Shown: positions 1 to 8,123 of the stretch, piece by piece
Layout: the number at the start of each line of letters is the position of its first letter
Numbering within the stretch: the stretch's first letter is position 1
Notes under the pieces: model-generated
What the model was told of the DNA's origin: nothing
What the model saw: only the letters and a program-made list of their open reading frames with translations
Databases searched by the model: none
NCBI GenBank assembly: GCA_902795935.1
Contig: CADBMS010000055.1
Coordinates: forward strand, 1-15,697
DNA: 15,697 nucleotides
From: an uncultured Methanobrevibacter sp.
GTDB taxonomy: Archaea > Methanobacteriota > Methanobacteria > Methanobacteriales > Methanobacteriaceae
Reading direction: 5' to 3'
Program-made: the position numbers and the translations under genes

Positions 1-993
1 AGAAGGTGTTAATTTAGCATCACTTTTAAATTCATTTTTAGTTTCAATGTCAGTCTGGTTATATGAGAGTCTTAATATTAATGATTTCTCTTTTAATTTA
101 TCAGTTATTAATGTATAAACATCAGATTTATTAAAATTACCACCTTCAATATCTATATTTAAAATAGGTTTTTCAGGTAGTTTACTTATATAATCTTTTA
201 TTTCATCTAAACGTGAATCTAAATCAGGATAAAATATTTTTTCAGTAAGCTGTTTTCTAGGTAAATCAATATTAATGTGTTTAACAATAGGTTCATCATC
301 TGATATATCAACAATGGAGAAACCTTTACCATTATTTTTATAACTATTTATTTCATCTTTTTTACCAATTTCCATAGATCCAGGATATACTAACTTTCCT
401 TCACCAAAGTCATGTTCTTGTCTAGTATGTATATGGCCTAATGCATAATAATGAAATGTTTCAGGAATATCTGCGAGTTCTAATTCATAATTATAGGGTA
501 AATAAGCATCAATTCCTTGATGTAAAACAAGTATTCTATTTCTATAATCTTTAGATAATTCTTCTATTTTCTTCAACCTATTTTTTAAATTATCATTTTG
601 AGATTTCGGAAGATATTGAATACCTCCTATAAATATATCTTCATGTACAAAAAAAGGCTTTTTTCCAGAAATTAATTTTAATCCCATATTTCTATATAAT
701 ACTTGTGGAGGTAAACTATTTTTTTTCTGAACACTATCATGATTTCCTGCAATAGCATAAACTGAAATATTATGTTCATTTAATTTTGATAATGCATTTT
801 GAAATGTTAAATGTGCTTGAGTACTTGGTTTATTGAATTCAAACAAATCTCCTGAATGAATTACAAAATCTGGTTCCAATTCAATGATTTTATTTATAGT
901 ATAGTTAAAAACAGAATAATAATCTTGTTCGCGCTGATTTTCACCATATTGTTTATAACCTAAGTGGGTATCTGCAATATGCACAAATCTCAT
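1..993 (-). CDS. mre11: DNA double-strand break repair nuclease Mre11 (partial, C-terminus outside window)
   Basis: Mre11 is the Mn-dependent exonuclease/endonuclease that works with Rad50 to process DNA ends. The frame is open from the ATG at 993 to the window edge, giving 331 residues with no stop, so the gene continues to the left. Calcineurin-like phosphoesterase motifs are visible in order: IADTH (D8, H10), HSGDLFE (D49), AGNHD (N84, H85), LVLHQG (H159) and ALGHIH (H188, H190). These are the metal and catalytic ligands of the family, and all are present. The capping-domain region follows to the edge. The start codon shares one base with the herA stop (TAATG), indicating translational coupling. 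In euryarchaea rad50 usually lies next to mre11, so I expect it just outside the window. The family call is secure; only the 3' end is unknown. Confidence 0.95.
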   Translation of the reverse strand, partial: MRFVHIADTHLGYKQYGENQREQDYYSVFNYTINKIIELEPDFVIHSGDLFEFNKPSTQAHLTFQNALSKLNEHNISVYAIAGNHDSVQKKNSLPPQVLYRNMGLKLISGKKPFFVHEDIFIGGIQYLPKSQNDNLKNRLKKIEELSKDYRNRILVLHQGIDAYLPYNYELELADIPETFHYYALGHIHTRQEHDFGEGKLVYPGSMEIGKKDEINSYKNNGKGFSIVDISDDEPIVKHINIDLPRKQLTEKIFYPDLDSRLDEIKDYISKLPEKPILNIDIEGGNFNKSDVYTLITDKLKEKSLILRLSYNQTDIETKNEFKSDAKLTPS

Positions 994-2525
994 TAATAAT
1001 CACCGCCTAAACTCAAGAATTCATCATTTTGATCTTTTATTTTTTGTTTTTGTTCTTCTTTCTTTTTTTGCCATAAATCAATAACATTTAAATCTTGACC
1101 AAATTTTTTATTTTCATGTTCACTTATTTTAACAAGAGCTGGAATTTTACTCATTAAACCCAAAATTATAGCTTCACCAATATTTAAAGAGGGTAATTGT
1201 TTAACTAAATCATCACTTAAACTTTCACTTGCACTTTGAACATGATGTTGATCTTTAGGTTCCACTAATCTTAATATAATCATATTATTTGCTTGAGATA
1301 ATGAATCAGGATCAATAGATTTAGGGCTTTGGCTTACTAAACACAATCCTAAACCAAATTTACGTCCTTCACGTGCAATTCTACTAATCCATAATTTACA
1401 ATTGGTATTTCTATTTTTAGGGGCTAAAATATGTGCTTCTTCTAATACAAAAAATACTGGATGTGTTAATGATAATTTTTCAGATTCTGGATTTTTTAAC
1501 CATTCTTTATTGTTTTTTAGTGCATTTCTTAGAATATGGCTAACTATAATTTCTGCAGCTGTTTCATCAACAGAACCTAAATCAATTATATTTGCTTTTC
1601 CTAACTCAAAATGACTTAATATATTTCCTGCACTAATATTCAATATGCTACTATAACGTGCATTCAAATCACCTAATTTATTTAAAACATCAACTATTTG
1701 TTTAGTTTCTTTTACTTCTTTGCCTCTGAAAAGTTTTTCACCAGATTCCCAACTATTTAAATAGTTTTTCATCATTTTTATAAAGTTTTGATTTTTTGTA
1801 CTACCTTCTTTAAGTTCATCTTTAGCTAATCTATATGCTTCATTAAGGTATCTTTCTTGGATATATGCAGAGGAGCTTATATGGGCTAATTGTTTTATTT
1901 CTGATAAAGTCATATAAATAGGATTTATTTCCGGTTTTATAATTTTAGATTCTCCATTTTTAAAATTTATATTATATTCTGAGTGCATATCAAAAATAAC
2001 AACACAGCCGGAGTAACTTAATATTTCATCAACAACTACTGACACGGTATTAGATTTCCCAGCACCAGTCATAGCTAATATAGCTAAATGTCTGGAGAAC
2101 ATTTTTTCAAGATCAACTTTAACTTCAATATCGTCTTGACTTATCAGAGTTCCTAATTTCAAACTTTTAGGGGTTTGAAACAATTTTTTTAAATCATCAC
2201 TAGATGCAGTTTTTATTAAACTACCTGGAGGTGCTGGAGTTTTAGGTATTTTAAGATTATCTTCAATATCCCCTAATACTTTTACACTTCCTTTAATATA
2301 ATAGTCATTCCCTTCAAGATTTTTTATTTTTGTTATAGTTTTTGGATCAAAGATGTCTTTATTAATGGCAACATTGCCCCTTATCAATGATTCAATCATT
2401 CCTAAAATTTTTTTTTCATCATATTCTATTGAAACATATTCACCTACTTTAGGCATTTCTTTAGAAACAAAGTCAATTTTTGTTAGTGAAGTTTCACCAA
2501 TACTGCGACCAATAATTTTATTCAT
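993..2525 (-). CDS. herA: DNA double-strand break repair helicase/translocase HerA
   Basis: HerA is a hexameric FtsK/VirB4-type DNA translocase that drives the NurA nuclease during 5'-end resection. At 510 residues it has the usual family length. Residues 1-90 form the N-terminal HAS-barrel region. The Walker A motif TGAGKSNT is at 153-160, followed by the family-typical FDMHSEY at 178-184. Walker B VFFVLEEAH is at 357-365, and the arginine-finger region SRIAREGRKFG at about 381-391 runs into LVSQSP. The ATG overlaps the nurA stop by four bases (ATGA), and its own stop overlaps the mre11 start by one, so nurA, herA and mre11 are one coupled transcript. A closely related bacterial-type ATPase of this class is the only alternative, and the nurA partner argues against it. 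Confidence 0.95.
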   Translation of the reverse strand: MNKIIGRSIGETSLTKIDFVSKEMPKVGEYVSIEYDEKKILGMIESLIRGNVAINKDIFDPKTITKIKNLEGNDYYIKGSVKVLGDIEDNLKIPKTPAPPGSLIKTASSDDLKKLFQTPKSLKLGTLISQDDIEVKVDLEKMFSRHLAILAMTGAGKSNTVSVVVDEILSYSGCVVIFDMHSEYNINFKNGESKIIKPEINPIYMTLSEIKQLAHISSSAYIQERYLNEAYRLAKDELKEGSTKNQNFIKMMKNYLNSWESGEKLFRGKEVKETKQIVDVLNKLGDLNARYSSILNISAGNILSHFELGKANIIDLGSVDETAAEIIVSHILRNALKNNKEWLKNPESEKLSLTHPVFFVLEEAHILAPKNRNTNCKLWISRIAREGRKFGLGLCLVSQSPKSIDPDSLSQANNMIILRLVEPKDQHHVQSASESLSDDLVKQLPSLNIGEAIILGLMSKIPALVKISEHENKKFGQDLNVIDLWQKKKEEQKQKIKDQNDEFLSLGGDY

Positions 2526-3589
2526 AACATTTCCCTTCCATTTTTTTCATAAAATCCCATAATCTTAATGAGTTGTTCCATATCAGTTTTTTTAATAACA
2601 ACATCATGATGTGCTTTTTTAAGTAAATAAGGATACCCTTCAGTACAAATTGGTTTTATAATGTTGATTAATTCTTCAATTTTACTATTAGTTAGTTTGT
2701 AGGGTACTTCAAATTTTAAAATATTTTTATTTTTTTCAAGTCGGGTATAAAATATTGAAAATTCTTGGTTTTTAAAATATTCATTTTCAATATTATATTC
2801 ATGTTTAAACTGTTTTTCAGATACTTTTGGTGAATATGGTTTGGAATATCCTTCATTGTCATGTTTTAAATCAAATATGGACATATCAGGCATATCTAAA
2901 TTGAAATAATCTTTATTAGATGATGTTTTAGAAATTCCTATAATTTTATCTTTATATTCTAAAATTTCTTTAATTACTAATAATGTTTCTATTGATTCTA
3001 AAAACATTAATACAGTTTTAATGTCACCATATTTTTCTAGTTCATTTTTAAATTGAAGTGATGAAATTGTAACTTGTCCTTTTTTTATTTCTTTAATTAA
3101 TGGTATTTTATAATCCTCAATTATCTCTTTTTTTATATTAGTTGGTAATTCTTTTTCTAAAGGCAAAGGTCTAATTAAACTGCCCATAACAGAACCATCA
3201 AATAAAAAATAATCTGGATTATAATTTTGTATTGTTTTTAGTGCATTTTTGTATTCATAAATTTCCATATAGTTTCGTATTCTATCATCAAGAAATCTTT
3301 GAGGTGTAGTTATATCAATAAATGAATTCTCTATTTTTTTCATATTTTTTTTATATGTTAATGTTTCAGCACTAATTGCATAAAATACGAAACTAAGGTA
3401 TTTTTTTTTATTAATACTGCCGTCACCAGCAGATATAATTTTTGTTGGATCCATGTTTGTTGTTGAGTAATCAATCCAGTATTTTTCAGTATTTAGGGGA
3501 ACTTTGTAAATATCCATTAATTTTTTATGAATATCTTCTTTATTTAATAATGCAAGTTCTAACAAAGAATCTAACATAGGCCACACCAT
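2522..3589 (-). CDS. nurA: NurA 5'-3' nuclease
   Basis: NurA is the Mn-dependent dimeric nuclease that forms a complex with HerA and trims 5' ends after Mre11-Rad50. The 355-residue protein carries the two signature aspartate motifs of the family: SAGDGS (D56), followed by a beta-strand segment, and LFDGSVMGSL (D131). Both are expected metal ligands. The C-terminal part, with a KAHHDVVI segment near the end, also fits the family. Two starts are possible: the ATG at 3589, and an ATG four codons inside (3577) preceded by GGTG at a better ribosome-binding distance. Homologues usually begin near the second, so the true protein may be 351 residues. It is the first gene of the nurA-herA-mre11 operon, with a TATA-like element upstream at 3631-3640. 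Confidence 0.9.
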   Translation of the reverse strand: MVWPMLDSLLELALLNKEDIHKKLMDIYKVPLNTEKYWIDYSTTNMDPTKIISAGDGSINKKKYLSFVFYAISAETLTYKKNMKKIENSFIDITTPQRFLDDRIRNYMEIYEYKNALKTIQNYNPDYFLFDGSVMGSLIRPLPLEKELPTNIKKEIIEDYKIPLIKEIKKGQVTISSLQFKNELEKYGDIKTVLMFLESIETLLVIKEILEYKDKIIGISKTSSNKDYFNLDMPDMSIFDLKHDNEGYSKPYSPKVSEKQFKHEYNIENEYFKNQEFSIFYTRLEKNKNILKFEVPYKLTNSKIEELINIIKPICTEGYPYLLKKAHHDVVIKKTDMEQLIKIMGFYEKNGREML

Positions 3590-3630
3590 TTTATTTATAT
3601 TAATATATTATTGATTAATAAGTATATAGT

Positions 3631-3640
3631 TTATATATAC
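3631..3640 (-). promoter_or_regulatory. Candidate TATA box for the nurA-herA-mre11 operon
   Basis: On the minus strand this reads GTATATATAA and lies about 42 bases before the first nurA ATG. That would put a start site near 3610 and give a short leader. The whole 3590-3748 gap is nearly pure A/T, so other placements are possible. Confidence 0.4.
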
Positions 3641-3689
3641 ATTATATATTTTTTTTGAATAATAAAAAAATTAGATATTTAAATTTAAT

Positions 3690-3720
3690 AAAAAAAGTTT
3701 TTTTTAATGTAGTTAAAAAA
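3690..3720 (-). terminator. Candidate T-tract terminator after the GGGP synthase gene
   Basis: Read on the minus strand, T runs of six (3720-3715) and seven (3696-3690) follow the GGGP synthase stop by about 30-60 bases. Archaeal RNA polymerase terminates at such U-rich tracts. The tract falls between that gene and the nurA promoter. Confidence 0.4.
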
Positions 3721-3748
3721 TAGTAAAATAGGGTATTAATAAAAGAAA

Positions 3749-4483
3749 TTAGTCATTAATTGCAGAAACAATTTCTTTAATTTTTTCTTCAACATTGTCA
3801 GAATCTTCAACAACAGTACCAGTTACAATGATGTCTGCACCAGATTTTGCAATTATTCTTGCATCTTTTCCAGTACGTATGCCCCCACCTATAATAAGGA
3901 TTGTATTACTTGTTTTTTTAACAGTAGCAATCATTTTTGGAGAAACATGTTTATCTGCTCCAGAGCCTGCTTCCAAATAAACCAATTTCATCCCCATGAA
4001 TTCTGCAGCCATAGCATAAGCTGCTGCTAATTTTGGTTTATTATGAGGTATGGGCTTTGTATCTCCAACCCAACCAACAGTACCTCCAGGTTCTACAACA
4101 AGATATCCCATAGGAATTGTTTCAATACCCATTTTTTTAATAGATGGTGCACCTAATGCTTGAGCACCAGTAATCCAATAAGGATTAGTTGAATTTAATA
4201 AACTCATAAAAAAGATTGCATCAGCATATTTACTAACACCACTAACATTACCTGGGAAAAGAATTATTGGTACATCTAATTTATCTTTAAGTAATTTAGT
4301 TGTTGCATCTAATTCAGATAAATCAGAAGTAGAACCTCCTAACATTATGCCATCTGAACCTCCTTTGATAGCTGCTTGACTTATAATTAATGCTTCATCA
4401 GGAGTTTGTTCTTCAGGATCTAATAAGGTAAGGTGAATTTTTCGAGTTTTTAATATTTCTCTAAAATAAGCTTCAACTGTCAT
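3749..4483 (-). CDS. Geranylgeranylglyceryl phosphate synthase (GGGPS)
   Basis: This enzyme joins geranylgeranyl diphosphate to sn-glycerol 1-phosphate, forming the first ether bond of archaeal membrane lipids. The TIM-barrel protein of the PcrB/GGGPS family matches throughout. Near the N-terminus are HLTLLDPEEQ (Mg and phosphate region) and GGSDGIMLGGST. The middle has FPGNVSGVSKYADAIFFMSLLNS, GYLVVEPGGTVGWVGD and KLVYLEAGSGA. The C-terminal phosphate-binding loops are IIGGGIRTG and IIVTGTVVE. The length, 244 residues from this start, is normal. A GTG three codons upstream (4492) is an alternative start; I prefer the ATG because homologues begin close to the VEAYF segment. Neither has a strong Shine-Dalgarno. 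It lies 71 bases downstream of rpl40e. A TATA-like TTTTATAAG with a T-tract in that gap suggests it may also have its own promoter. Confidence 0.95.
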   Translation of the reverse strand: MTVEAYFREILKTRKIHLTLLDPEEQTPDEALIISQAAIKGGSDGIMLGGSTSDLSELDATTKLLKDKLDVPIILFPGNVSGVSKYADAIFFMSLLNSTNPYWITGAQALGAPSIKKMGIETIPMGYLVVEPGGTVGWVGDTKPIPHNKPKLAAAYAMAAEFMGMKLVYLEAGSGADKHVSPKMIATVKKTSNTILIIGGGIRTGKDARIIAKSGADIIVTGTVVEDSDNVEEKIKEIVSAIND

Positions 4484-4554
4484 CTTAAACACTTTTTTTT
4501 TTAAAATGATTGTTATAATCTTAATAACTTATAAAATTTAAAAAAAGGGTGTAT

Positions 4555-4701
4555 TTAACCCCTTGATTCTTTAGCTTTAATTCTTAAGCCTTTGTAACCA
4601 CATTTACGGCATGTTTTTGCACTTGGTGGATTTCTAGCATTACATTTTAGGCAAATTTTTACATTGAAAATTCTATTTTCAGCTTCTTCAAATCTAGCCA
4701 T
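4555..4701 (-). CDS. rpl40e: 50S ribosomal protein L40e
   Basis: A 48-residue basic protein of the large ribosomal subunit. It begins [12 protein letters not shown] and has a C4 zinc-binding motif: C17-x2-C20 and C31-x2-C34 (ICLKC and [11 protein letters not shown]). It ends KAKESRG. Length and motif match archaeal L40e; in eukaryotes the equivalent is made as a ubiquitin fusion, whereas here it stands alone. Its ATG overlaps the tsr3 stop by one base (TAATG). A strong AGGAGG at 4709-4714 sits inside the tsr3 C-terminal codons, seven bases before the start, so it can be translated at its own high rate while sharing the tsr3 transcript. Confidence 0.95.
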   Translation of the reverse strand: MARFEEAENRIFNVKICLKCNARNPPSAKTCRKCGYKGLRIKAKESRG

Positions 4702-5216
4702 TATTTATCCTCCTTTATAAAATCGTATTGAGCTTTAACAACATCTTTACTAGTTTTAGCATCAGAATATGCTTCTAATAATTCTTTATTTAGTAATAAA
4801 AAATTGGAACCCCATTTAAAATGAGACATTATATCTTCAGCCATATCTTTCAATCCTACTATATAAAATGTTGCAGCAACGGCTTCTGCAGTAGATAATA
4901 TACCTTGTTTACCATAGTTAACTGGATTAGCAGCTACCAAAAATGGTAAAGATCTGTGATACTTAGAAGTTCTAAACATTATTGAAGATTTTTTTATTTT
5001 TTTCCATGAACAATCAAGACCCGTTATTCCTTTTTGTTTAATTATATTTAAATCTTCACGTGAAACTGCTTTATCAACATAAGGGTTAAGTACAATTGAA
5101 CCACGAGGTATCTGGTTAAGACGGTATACTATTTTAAAGTTTCCATTCCTAGCCATTTTCAGAGCAGTACACTTTTTACGATCACACTCTTCAGCATGAT
5201 ATATTGTTACTTTCAT
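4701..5216 (-). CDS. tsr3: Tsr3-type rRNA aminocarboxypropyltransferase (DUF367)
   Basis: Tsr3 transfers the 3-amino-3-carboxypropyl group of S-adenosylmethionine to a pseudouridine-derived base in the small-subunit rRNA decoding region, a late step of ribosome maturation. The family shows in [17 protein letters not shown] at the N-terminus, then the [10 protein letters not shown] block, [23 protein letters not shown] and [13 protein letters not shown], which line the SAM pocket. Starting at the ATG at 5216 gives 171 residues, the usual archaeal length. The frame could extend to a TTG at 5261, but that adds residues not expected in the family and would run through the promoter-like region. 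It lies 66 bases downstream of the VWA gene and overlaps rpl40e by one base, linking rRNA modification to ribosomal protein synthesis. Confidence 0.93.
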   Translation of the reverse strand: MKVTIYHAEECDRKKCTALKMARNGNFKIVYRLNQIPRGSIVLNPYVDKAVSREDLNIIKQKGITGLDCSWKKIKKSSIMFRTSKYHRSLPFLVAANPVNYGKQGILSTAEAVAATFYIVGLKDMAEDIMSHFKWGSNFLLLNKELLEAYSDAKTSKDVVKAQYDFIKEDK

Positions 5217-5252
5217 CTTATTTTCACAAAGTGTTGTTATAAAGTTAATATT

Positions 5253-5275
5253 ATACTTCAAGAAGTATTTAAATT
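5253..5275 (-). promoter_or_regulatory. Candidate tsr3-rpl40e promoter with a palindromic operator-like dyad
   Basis: On the minus strand AATTTAAATA (5275-5266) resembles an archaeal TATA box and lies about 50-60 bases before the preferred tsr3 ATG. It overlaps a dyad at 5253-5268: ATACTTC, two bases, GAAGTAT, with both 7-base arms perfect. The dyad sits between the TATA element and the predicted start site near 5243, where an archaeal repressor would block polymerase. No regulator is known from the sequence; the operator role is inferred. Confidence 0.4.
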
Positions 5276-5282
5276 ATATGTC

Positions 5283-6074
5283 TTATTGAACTAAATTTAA
5301 TTGATTTCGTTCATAATTAATTATTTTATCTAATATTAATCCAGGATTTTCTAAATCTTCTAAGTCATAATATTTTCCACCAGCTTCAAGAGCTAATTCC
5401 ATATTAAAACTACGTCCATTTTGTCTTTTTTTTTCAAAATTAACAATAATATTATTTATTTCTTCTTTTTTAAATTTAGATGCTATATCCATTGCATCAC
5501 TGATTGGATTTTTATTTATACTTATATTAGGCATACCATCTGTTAATAAAATCATTATTGGAACATATTCTTTATATTTCTTTTCTTTTTTTAATATTTC
5601 TAATCCTTTTTTAAGTCCTGAAGCTAATGGAGTAGTTCCACCAACTGTGATAAGGTTAATTTGTTTTTTGAATGATGTAGGTCTTTTAGTTGTTGGGATA
5701 ATCATTTCTGAGGTGTGACCTTTAAATCCAATAACTGTTAATTTATCTTTATATTTATGTGAATTAAGAATTATATGATTTAGAATATCTTTAACACGGG
5801 TTGTTTTTTTATCAGCAACCATTGAACCACTAATATCAACAATAACTACAATTGTTGCTTTAGCGCTATGTTTTCTAATTTTTTCTCTTAAATCTGTTGG
5901 TTCGATGTTAATTTGATTATTTGATTTTTTTGCAGCGGCTCTGATAGTTGCATCAATCGCAATATCTTTAGGTATTTTACGCGAATATCTGCTTTTTATA
6001 TATTTTCCTTTTTCAGTTTTAGATTCTATATGTTTACCATATAATCTTTCTTTAGATTTACCCTTAAGCTTCAT
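5283..6074 (-). CDS. VWA-domain protein, ChlD/BchD-like chelatase subunit
   Basis: The protein has 263 residues: a short basic N-terminal segment (about 1-65) and one von Willebrand factor A domain (about 73-255). The MIDAS metal-ion site is complete: DISGS (D80, S82, S84), [10 protein letters not shown] (T147 or T148) and LLTDG (D179). This matches the C-terminal integrin-I domain of Mg/Co-chelatase subunit D, but the AAA+ half of a standard ChlD is absent. That half is supplied by the overlapping upstream gene (ATGA, four shared bases). The pair should form an ATP-driven motor for metal insertion into a tetrapyrrole, with a large CobN/ChlH-type subunit encoded elsewhere. In a methanogen the natural product would be a cobamide rather than chlorophyll. 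The domain is certain, the substrate is inferred, and a general MoxR/VWA chaperone role is possible. Confidence 0.85.
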   Translation of the reverse strand: MKLKGKSKERLYGKHIESKTEKGKYIKSRYSRKIPKDIAIDATIRAAAKKSNNQINIEPTDLREKIRKHSAKATIVVIVDISGSMVADKKTTRVKDILNHIILNSHKYKDKLTVIGFKGHTSEMIIPTTKRPTSFKKQINLITVGGTTPLASGLKKGLEILKKEKKYKEYVPIMILLTDGMPNISINKNPISDAMDIASKFKKEEINNIIVNFEKKRQNGRSFNMELALEAGGKYYDLEDLENPGLILDKIINYERNQLNLVQ

Positions 6075-7327
6075 AAGTTTTTTATATCAATCCCCACATC
6101 ATCAGATTCCATTTCTTTTTGAGCATTATTTTCTGTTAATTCTTTTATTTCATCATTATTTTGTATTGAATTTTGTTTCATATTCATTTGGGAACTATTA
6201 CTTGGAGTTGCGTTATTCATTTTAGAATTTGATTTATTTTTTGTTGATTTTTCTGTTATTTCAGGTTTATTAAGGTATGATTTTAATTTATTAGCATTTT
6301 TATTTTTTAATTTATTTTTTGCATTTTGTATCATTTGAGACATATTATTTTTAATACTAGGATTTCTTTCCCCTAAAACTAAAATCAAAGCCTCTTTTAA
6401 ATCATTTTCAGTAACATGTTCATGTTTATTAAAAGCAGCAATTGTTTTAGATGTTTTAAGTACTGTAATGTCTGATCTGTGCCCATCAACATTAGAATTT
6501 AAACAAATCCATGCAATAATTCCAATTAACTCTTTTGAAATATTAACTGATGGTAATAATTTTTTTGCATTTTTAATTTTGTCATATAATTCCTTTTGTT
6601 TAATATGGTATTTTTTTCTAAATTGGATTGCATTATTTTCAAATTCTTCCCGTCGTTCCATTATGGTTATACGATCTTCAATCTCAGTTATGGTTGAAAC
6701 ATTAATATGTAATCCTATACGATCTGCTAATTGGGGTCTAAGTTCTCCTTCAGCAGGGTTCATAGTTCCTACTAAAATAAAATTAGATTGGTGTGTTCTT
6801 GATACACTTTCTCTTTCTACAGTATTTTGACCATATGCTGATGCATCTAATAAAACATCTACTAAACTATCATCTAATAAGTTTATTTCATCAACATACA
6901 AAATATTACCATTAGCTTTAGCTAAAATACCAGGTTCTAGTGATGTTATACCTTCTTTCAATGCTTTTGTAATATTAATAGATCCAACAATTTTATCTTC
7001 TGTTGCTCCTAATGGTAATTCAATAACGGTCATTTGTTTTTTTATCACTACTTTTTCACAATTTTCACATTCAGGATACTTATCTATACTACAATAAGGT
7101 CCTAATTTTTCAGAATATTTTGGCATATTATGGAATGGGCAATTATCAAATACATTAATATTTGGTAATATTTCAGTTAATGCTCTAACTGCAGTTGTTT
7201 TAGCAGTTCCTTTATCTCCTTTTATTAGTACGCCACCAATTTTAGGGTTAATAGCATTTAAAATTAAAGATTTTTTAATTTCGTTTTGACCAACAATAGC
7301 TGTGAATGGAAAGATTGGATTACCCAT
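6071..7327 (-). CDS. AAA+ ATPase, ChlI/BchI-like chelatase subunit
   Basis: This 418-residue protein has the Mg-chelatase-type AAA+ domain: FPFTAIVGQ at the start, Walker [10 protein letters not shown] (37-45), Walker [11 protein letters not shown] (142-151), and [19 protein letters not shown] (sensor 1 and arginine finger, 187-205). Between Walker A and B is a four-cysteine insert (C63, C79, C87, C90), a plausible metal site. The last 85 or so residues (about 333-418) are low-complexity, rich in Lys, Asn, Ser and Gln with acidic residues at the end, like the linker that joins AAA+ and VWA halves in ChlD. It overlaps the VWA gene by four bases, so the two are translationally coupled. GGGGAT about ten bases upstream serves as ribosome binding site. 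The AAA+ family is secure; a role in cobalt insertion for corrinoid synthesis is inferred. Confidence 0.88.
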   Translation of the reverse strand: MGNPIFPFTAIVGQNEIKKSLILNAINPKIGGVLIKGDKGTAKTTAVRALTEILPNINVFDNCPFHNMPKYSEKLGPYCSIDKYPECENCEKVVIKKQMTVIELPLGATEDKIVGSINITKALKEGITSLEPGILAKANGNILYVDEINLLDDSLVDVLLDASAYGQNTVERESVSRTHQSNFILVGTMNPAEGELRPQLADRIGLHINVSTITEIEDRITIMERREEFENNAIQFRKKYHIKQKELYDKIKNAKKLLPSVNISKELIGIIAWICLNSNVDGHRSDITVLKTSKTIAAFNKHEHVTENDLKEALILVLGERNPSIKNNMSQMIQNAKNKLKNKNANKLKSYLNKPEITEKSTKNKSNSKMNNATPSNSSQMNMKQNSIQNNDEIKELTENNAQKEMESDDVGIDIKNL

Positions 7328-7370
7328 AAATAATATCCCCTTTTTAGTAATTAATGTAATATTATCAATT

Positions 7371-7379
7371 TTTATAAAT
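7371..7379 (-). promoter_or_regulatory. Candidate TATA box for the ChlI/ChlD-like genes
   Basis: Minus-strand AATTTATAAA lies about 45 bases before the AAA+ gene start, within the 150-base divergent region 7328-7477. The predicted leader of about 20 bases includes the GGGGAT ribosome binding site at about 7336-7341. Confidence 0.4.
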
Positions 7380-7430
7380 TAATATGAATATATTATATTT
7401 TTTTTTAATTAATAATCTTATCAAACTTAA

Positions 7431-7440
7431 AATATAAATT
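7431..7440 (+). promoter_or_regulatory. Candidate TATA box for the zinc-ribbon gene cluster
   Basis: AATATAAATT follows a purine-rich CTTAAA stretch (a BRE-like element) and lies about 40-45 bases before the ATG at 7478. The predicted start site near 7460 leaves a short leader holding the strong ribosome binding site AAGGTGAT (7465-7472, five bases before the ATG). Confidence 0.5.
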
Positions 7441-7477
7441 ATATTATTTTTATAACTAATATGTAAGGTGATATTTT

Positions 7478-7633
7478 ATGTGTACTGTCGGAGGCCCTAT
7501 GGGTGATCTTAAAATGAAAAAACTTAAAACTAAAAAATGTAAATGTTTAGATTGTGGAAATACTTTTAAAGGTATGGGTAGAAGGATTATATGTCCATCA
7601 TGTCAATCAGAGAATGTGGAATGCGAAGATTAA
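7478..7633 (+). CDS. Small zinc-ribbon protein
   Basis: A 51-residue protein with a strong ribosome binding site. After a Lys-rich stretch it has C21, C23 and C26 (KCKCLDCGNTF), then ICPSC (C39, C42): a two-knuckle zinc ribbon with the typical Gly-Arg turn between knuckles. An extra Cys is at position 2. Such proteins usually bind nucleic acid or a protein partner, but nothing here tells which. The 3' end overlaps the next gene's likely start (7621) by 13 bases, so the two should be translated together. I do not recognise a named family. The strong ribosome binding site, the complete Cys4 pattern and the cluster position make it a real gene. Confidence 0.8.
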   Translation: MCTVGGPMGDLKMKKLKTKKCKCLDCGNTFKGMGRRIICPSCQSENVECED

Positions 7634-8076
7634 CTTTTTCAGAAATTTTATTTTTGGAAGGTGAAAATGGAACTGTTGGTGTTGTTAAATCTGCAAAACC
7701 ACGAATGATTTTTATTGGAACTCCAGACAATGATGAAATTGTTATGTTTCTTGAAAAAGAGGATATGTTAGTTATATCTGCGTTTGGTGAAGGACCTATA
7801 ATAAAAAAAGGAATTAAATCTATGGCTTTTTTGTTGCGTGAACTTGAATCACCAATAGTTGTTTTACCAAAAGATCATCCAACATCACAAAGATTAAAGA
7901 TGGTTGTGGCTGTTGGAGATACTGTTAGATTAGATTGTAATATAACTCCTGGAACTCATCCTGAACAAGATATTTTATGTTCTTGTAAGGAGTTGTCTGG
8001 ATTAAAATTAACTGCAGTTTCTGAAGGTGTTATTATTGAGGGTGATGTTGAGCATATTACTTTAGATAACCTTTAA
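7621..8076 (+). CDS. Conserved protein of unknown function, probably methanogen-restricted
   Basis: I do not recognise a functional family. From the ATG at 7621 the protein has 151 residues, is soluble and compact, and shows no signal or membrane segment. It looks mostly beta-rich at the N-terminus ([28 protein letters not shown]). A conserved-looking centre, [29 protein letters not shown], is followed by [17 protein letters not shown]. His113, Cys106, Cys120 and Cys122 could form a metal or redox site. Upstream ATGs in frame at 7591 and 7600 would lengthen it. The one at 7591 has an AAGGA only four bases away, too close to be convincing, so I favour 7621 and coupling to the zinc-ribbon gene. 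Its neighbours suggest a shared but unknown role. Confidence 0.75.
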   Translation: MRRLTFSEILFLEGENGTVGVVKSAKPRMIFIGTPDNDEIVMFLEKEDMLVISAFGEGPIIKKGIKSMAFLLRELESPIVVLPKDHPTSQRLKMVVAVGDTVRLDCNITPGTHPEQDILCSCKELSGLKLTAVSEGVIIEGDVEHITLDNL

Positions 8077-8123
8077 TAAGTTTTTTTATTTTAATAATAT
8101 ATTCAATTATATTGGGAGATTTC

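Noticed and set aside
1402..1614. Plus-strand open frame inside herA (also similar frames at 2353, 3795, 6468, 11859 and 13090)
   Set aside because: All lie antisense to well-recognised genes, have no ribosome binding sites and encode composition-shadow peptides.
3590..3748. Repetitive-looking A/T-rich gap screened for CRISPR-like or tandem repeats
   Set aside because: No unit repeats at constant spacing; the pattern is low-complexity A/T with promoter and terminator signals.
5217..5261. TTG-initiated 15-residue extension of Tsr3
   Set aside because: Would be translated from promoter-like sequence; the family begins near the ATG at 5216.
5283..7327. Chlorophyll-type Mg chelatase
   Set aside because: No phototrophy context in a methanogen; ChlI/ChlD-like subunits also serve cobalt chelation, so only the motor-subunit assignment is kept.
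7591..7620. Longer N-terminus for the unknown protein at 7621
   Set aside because: The added residues overlap the Cys-containing end of the zinc-ribbon gene, and the AAGGA is too close to the ATG; not fully excluded.
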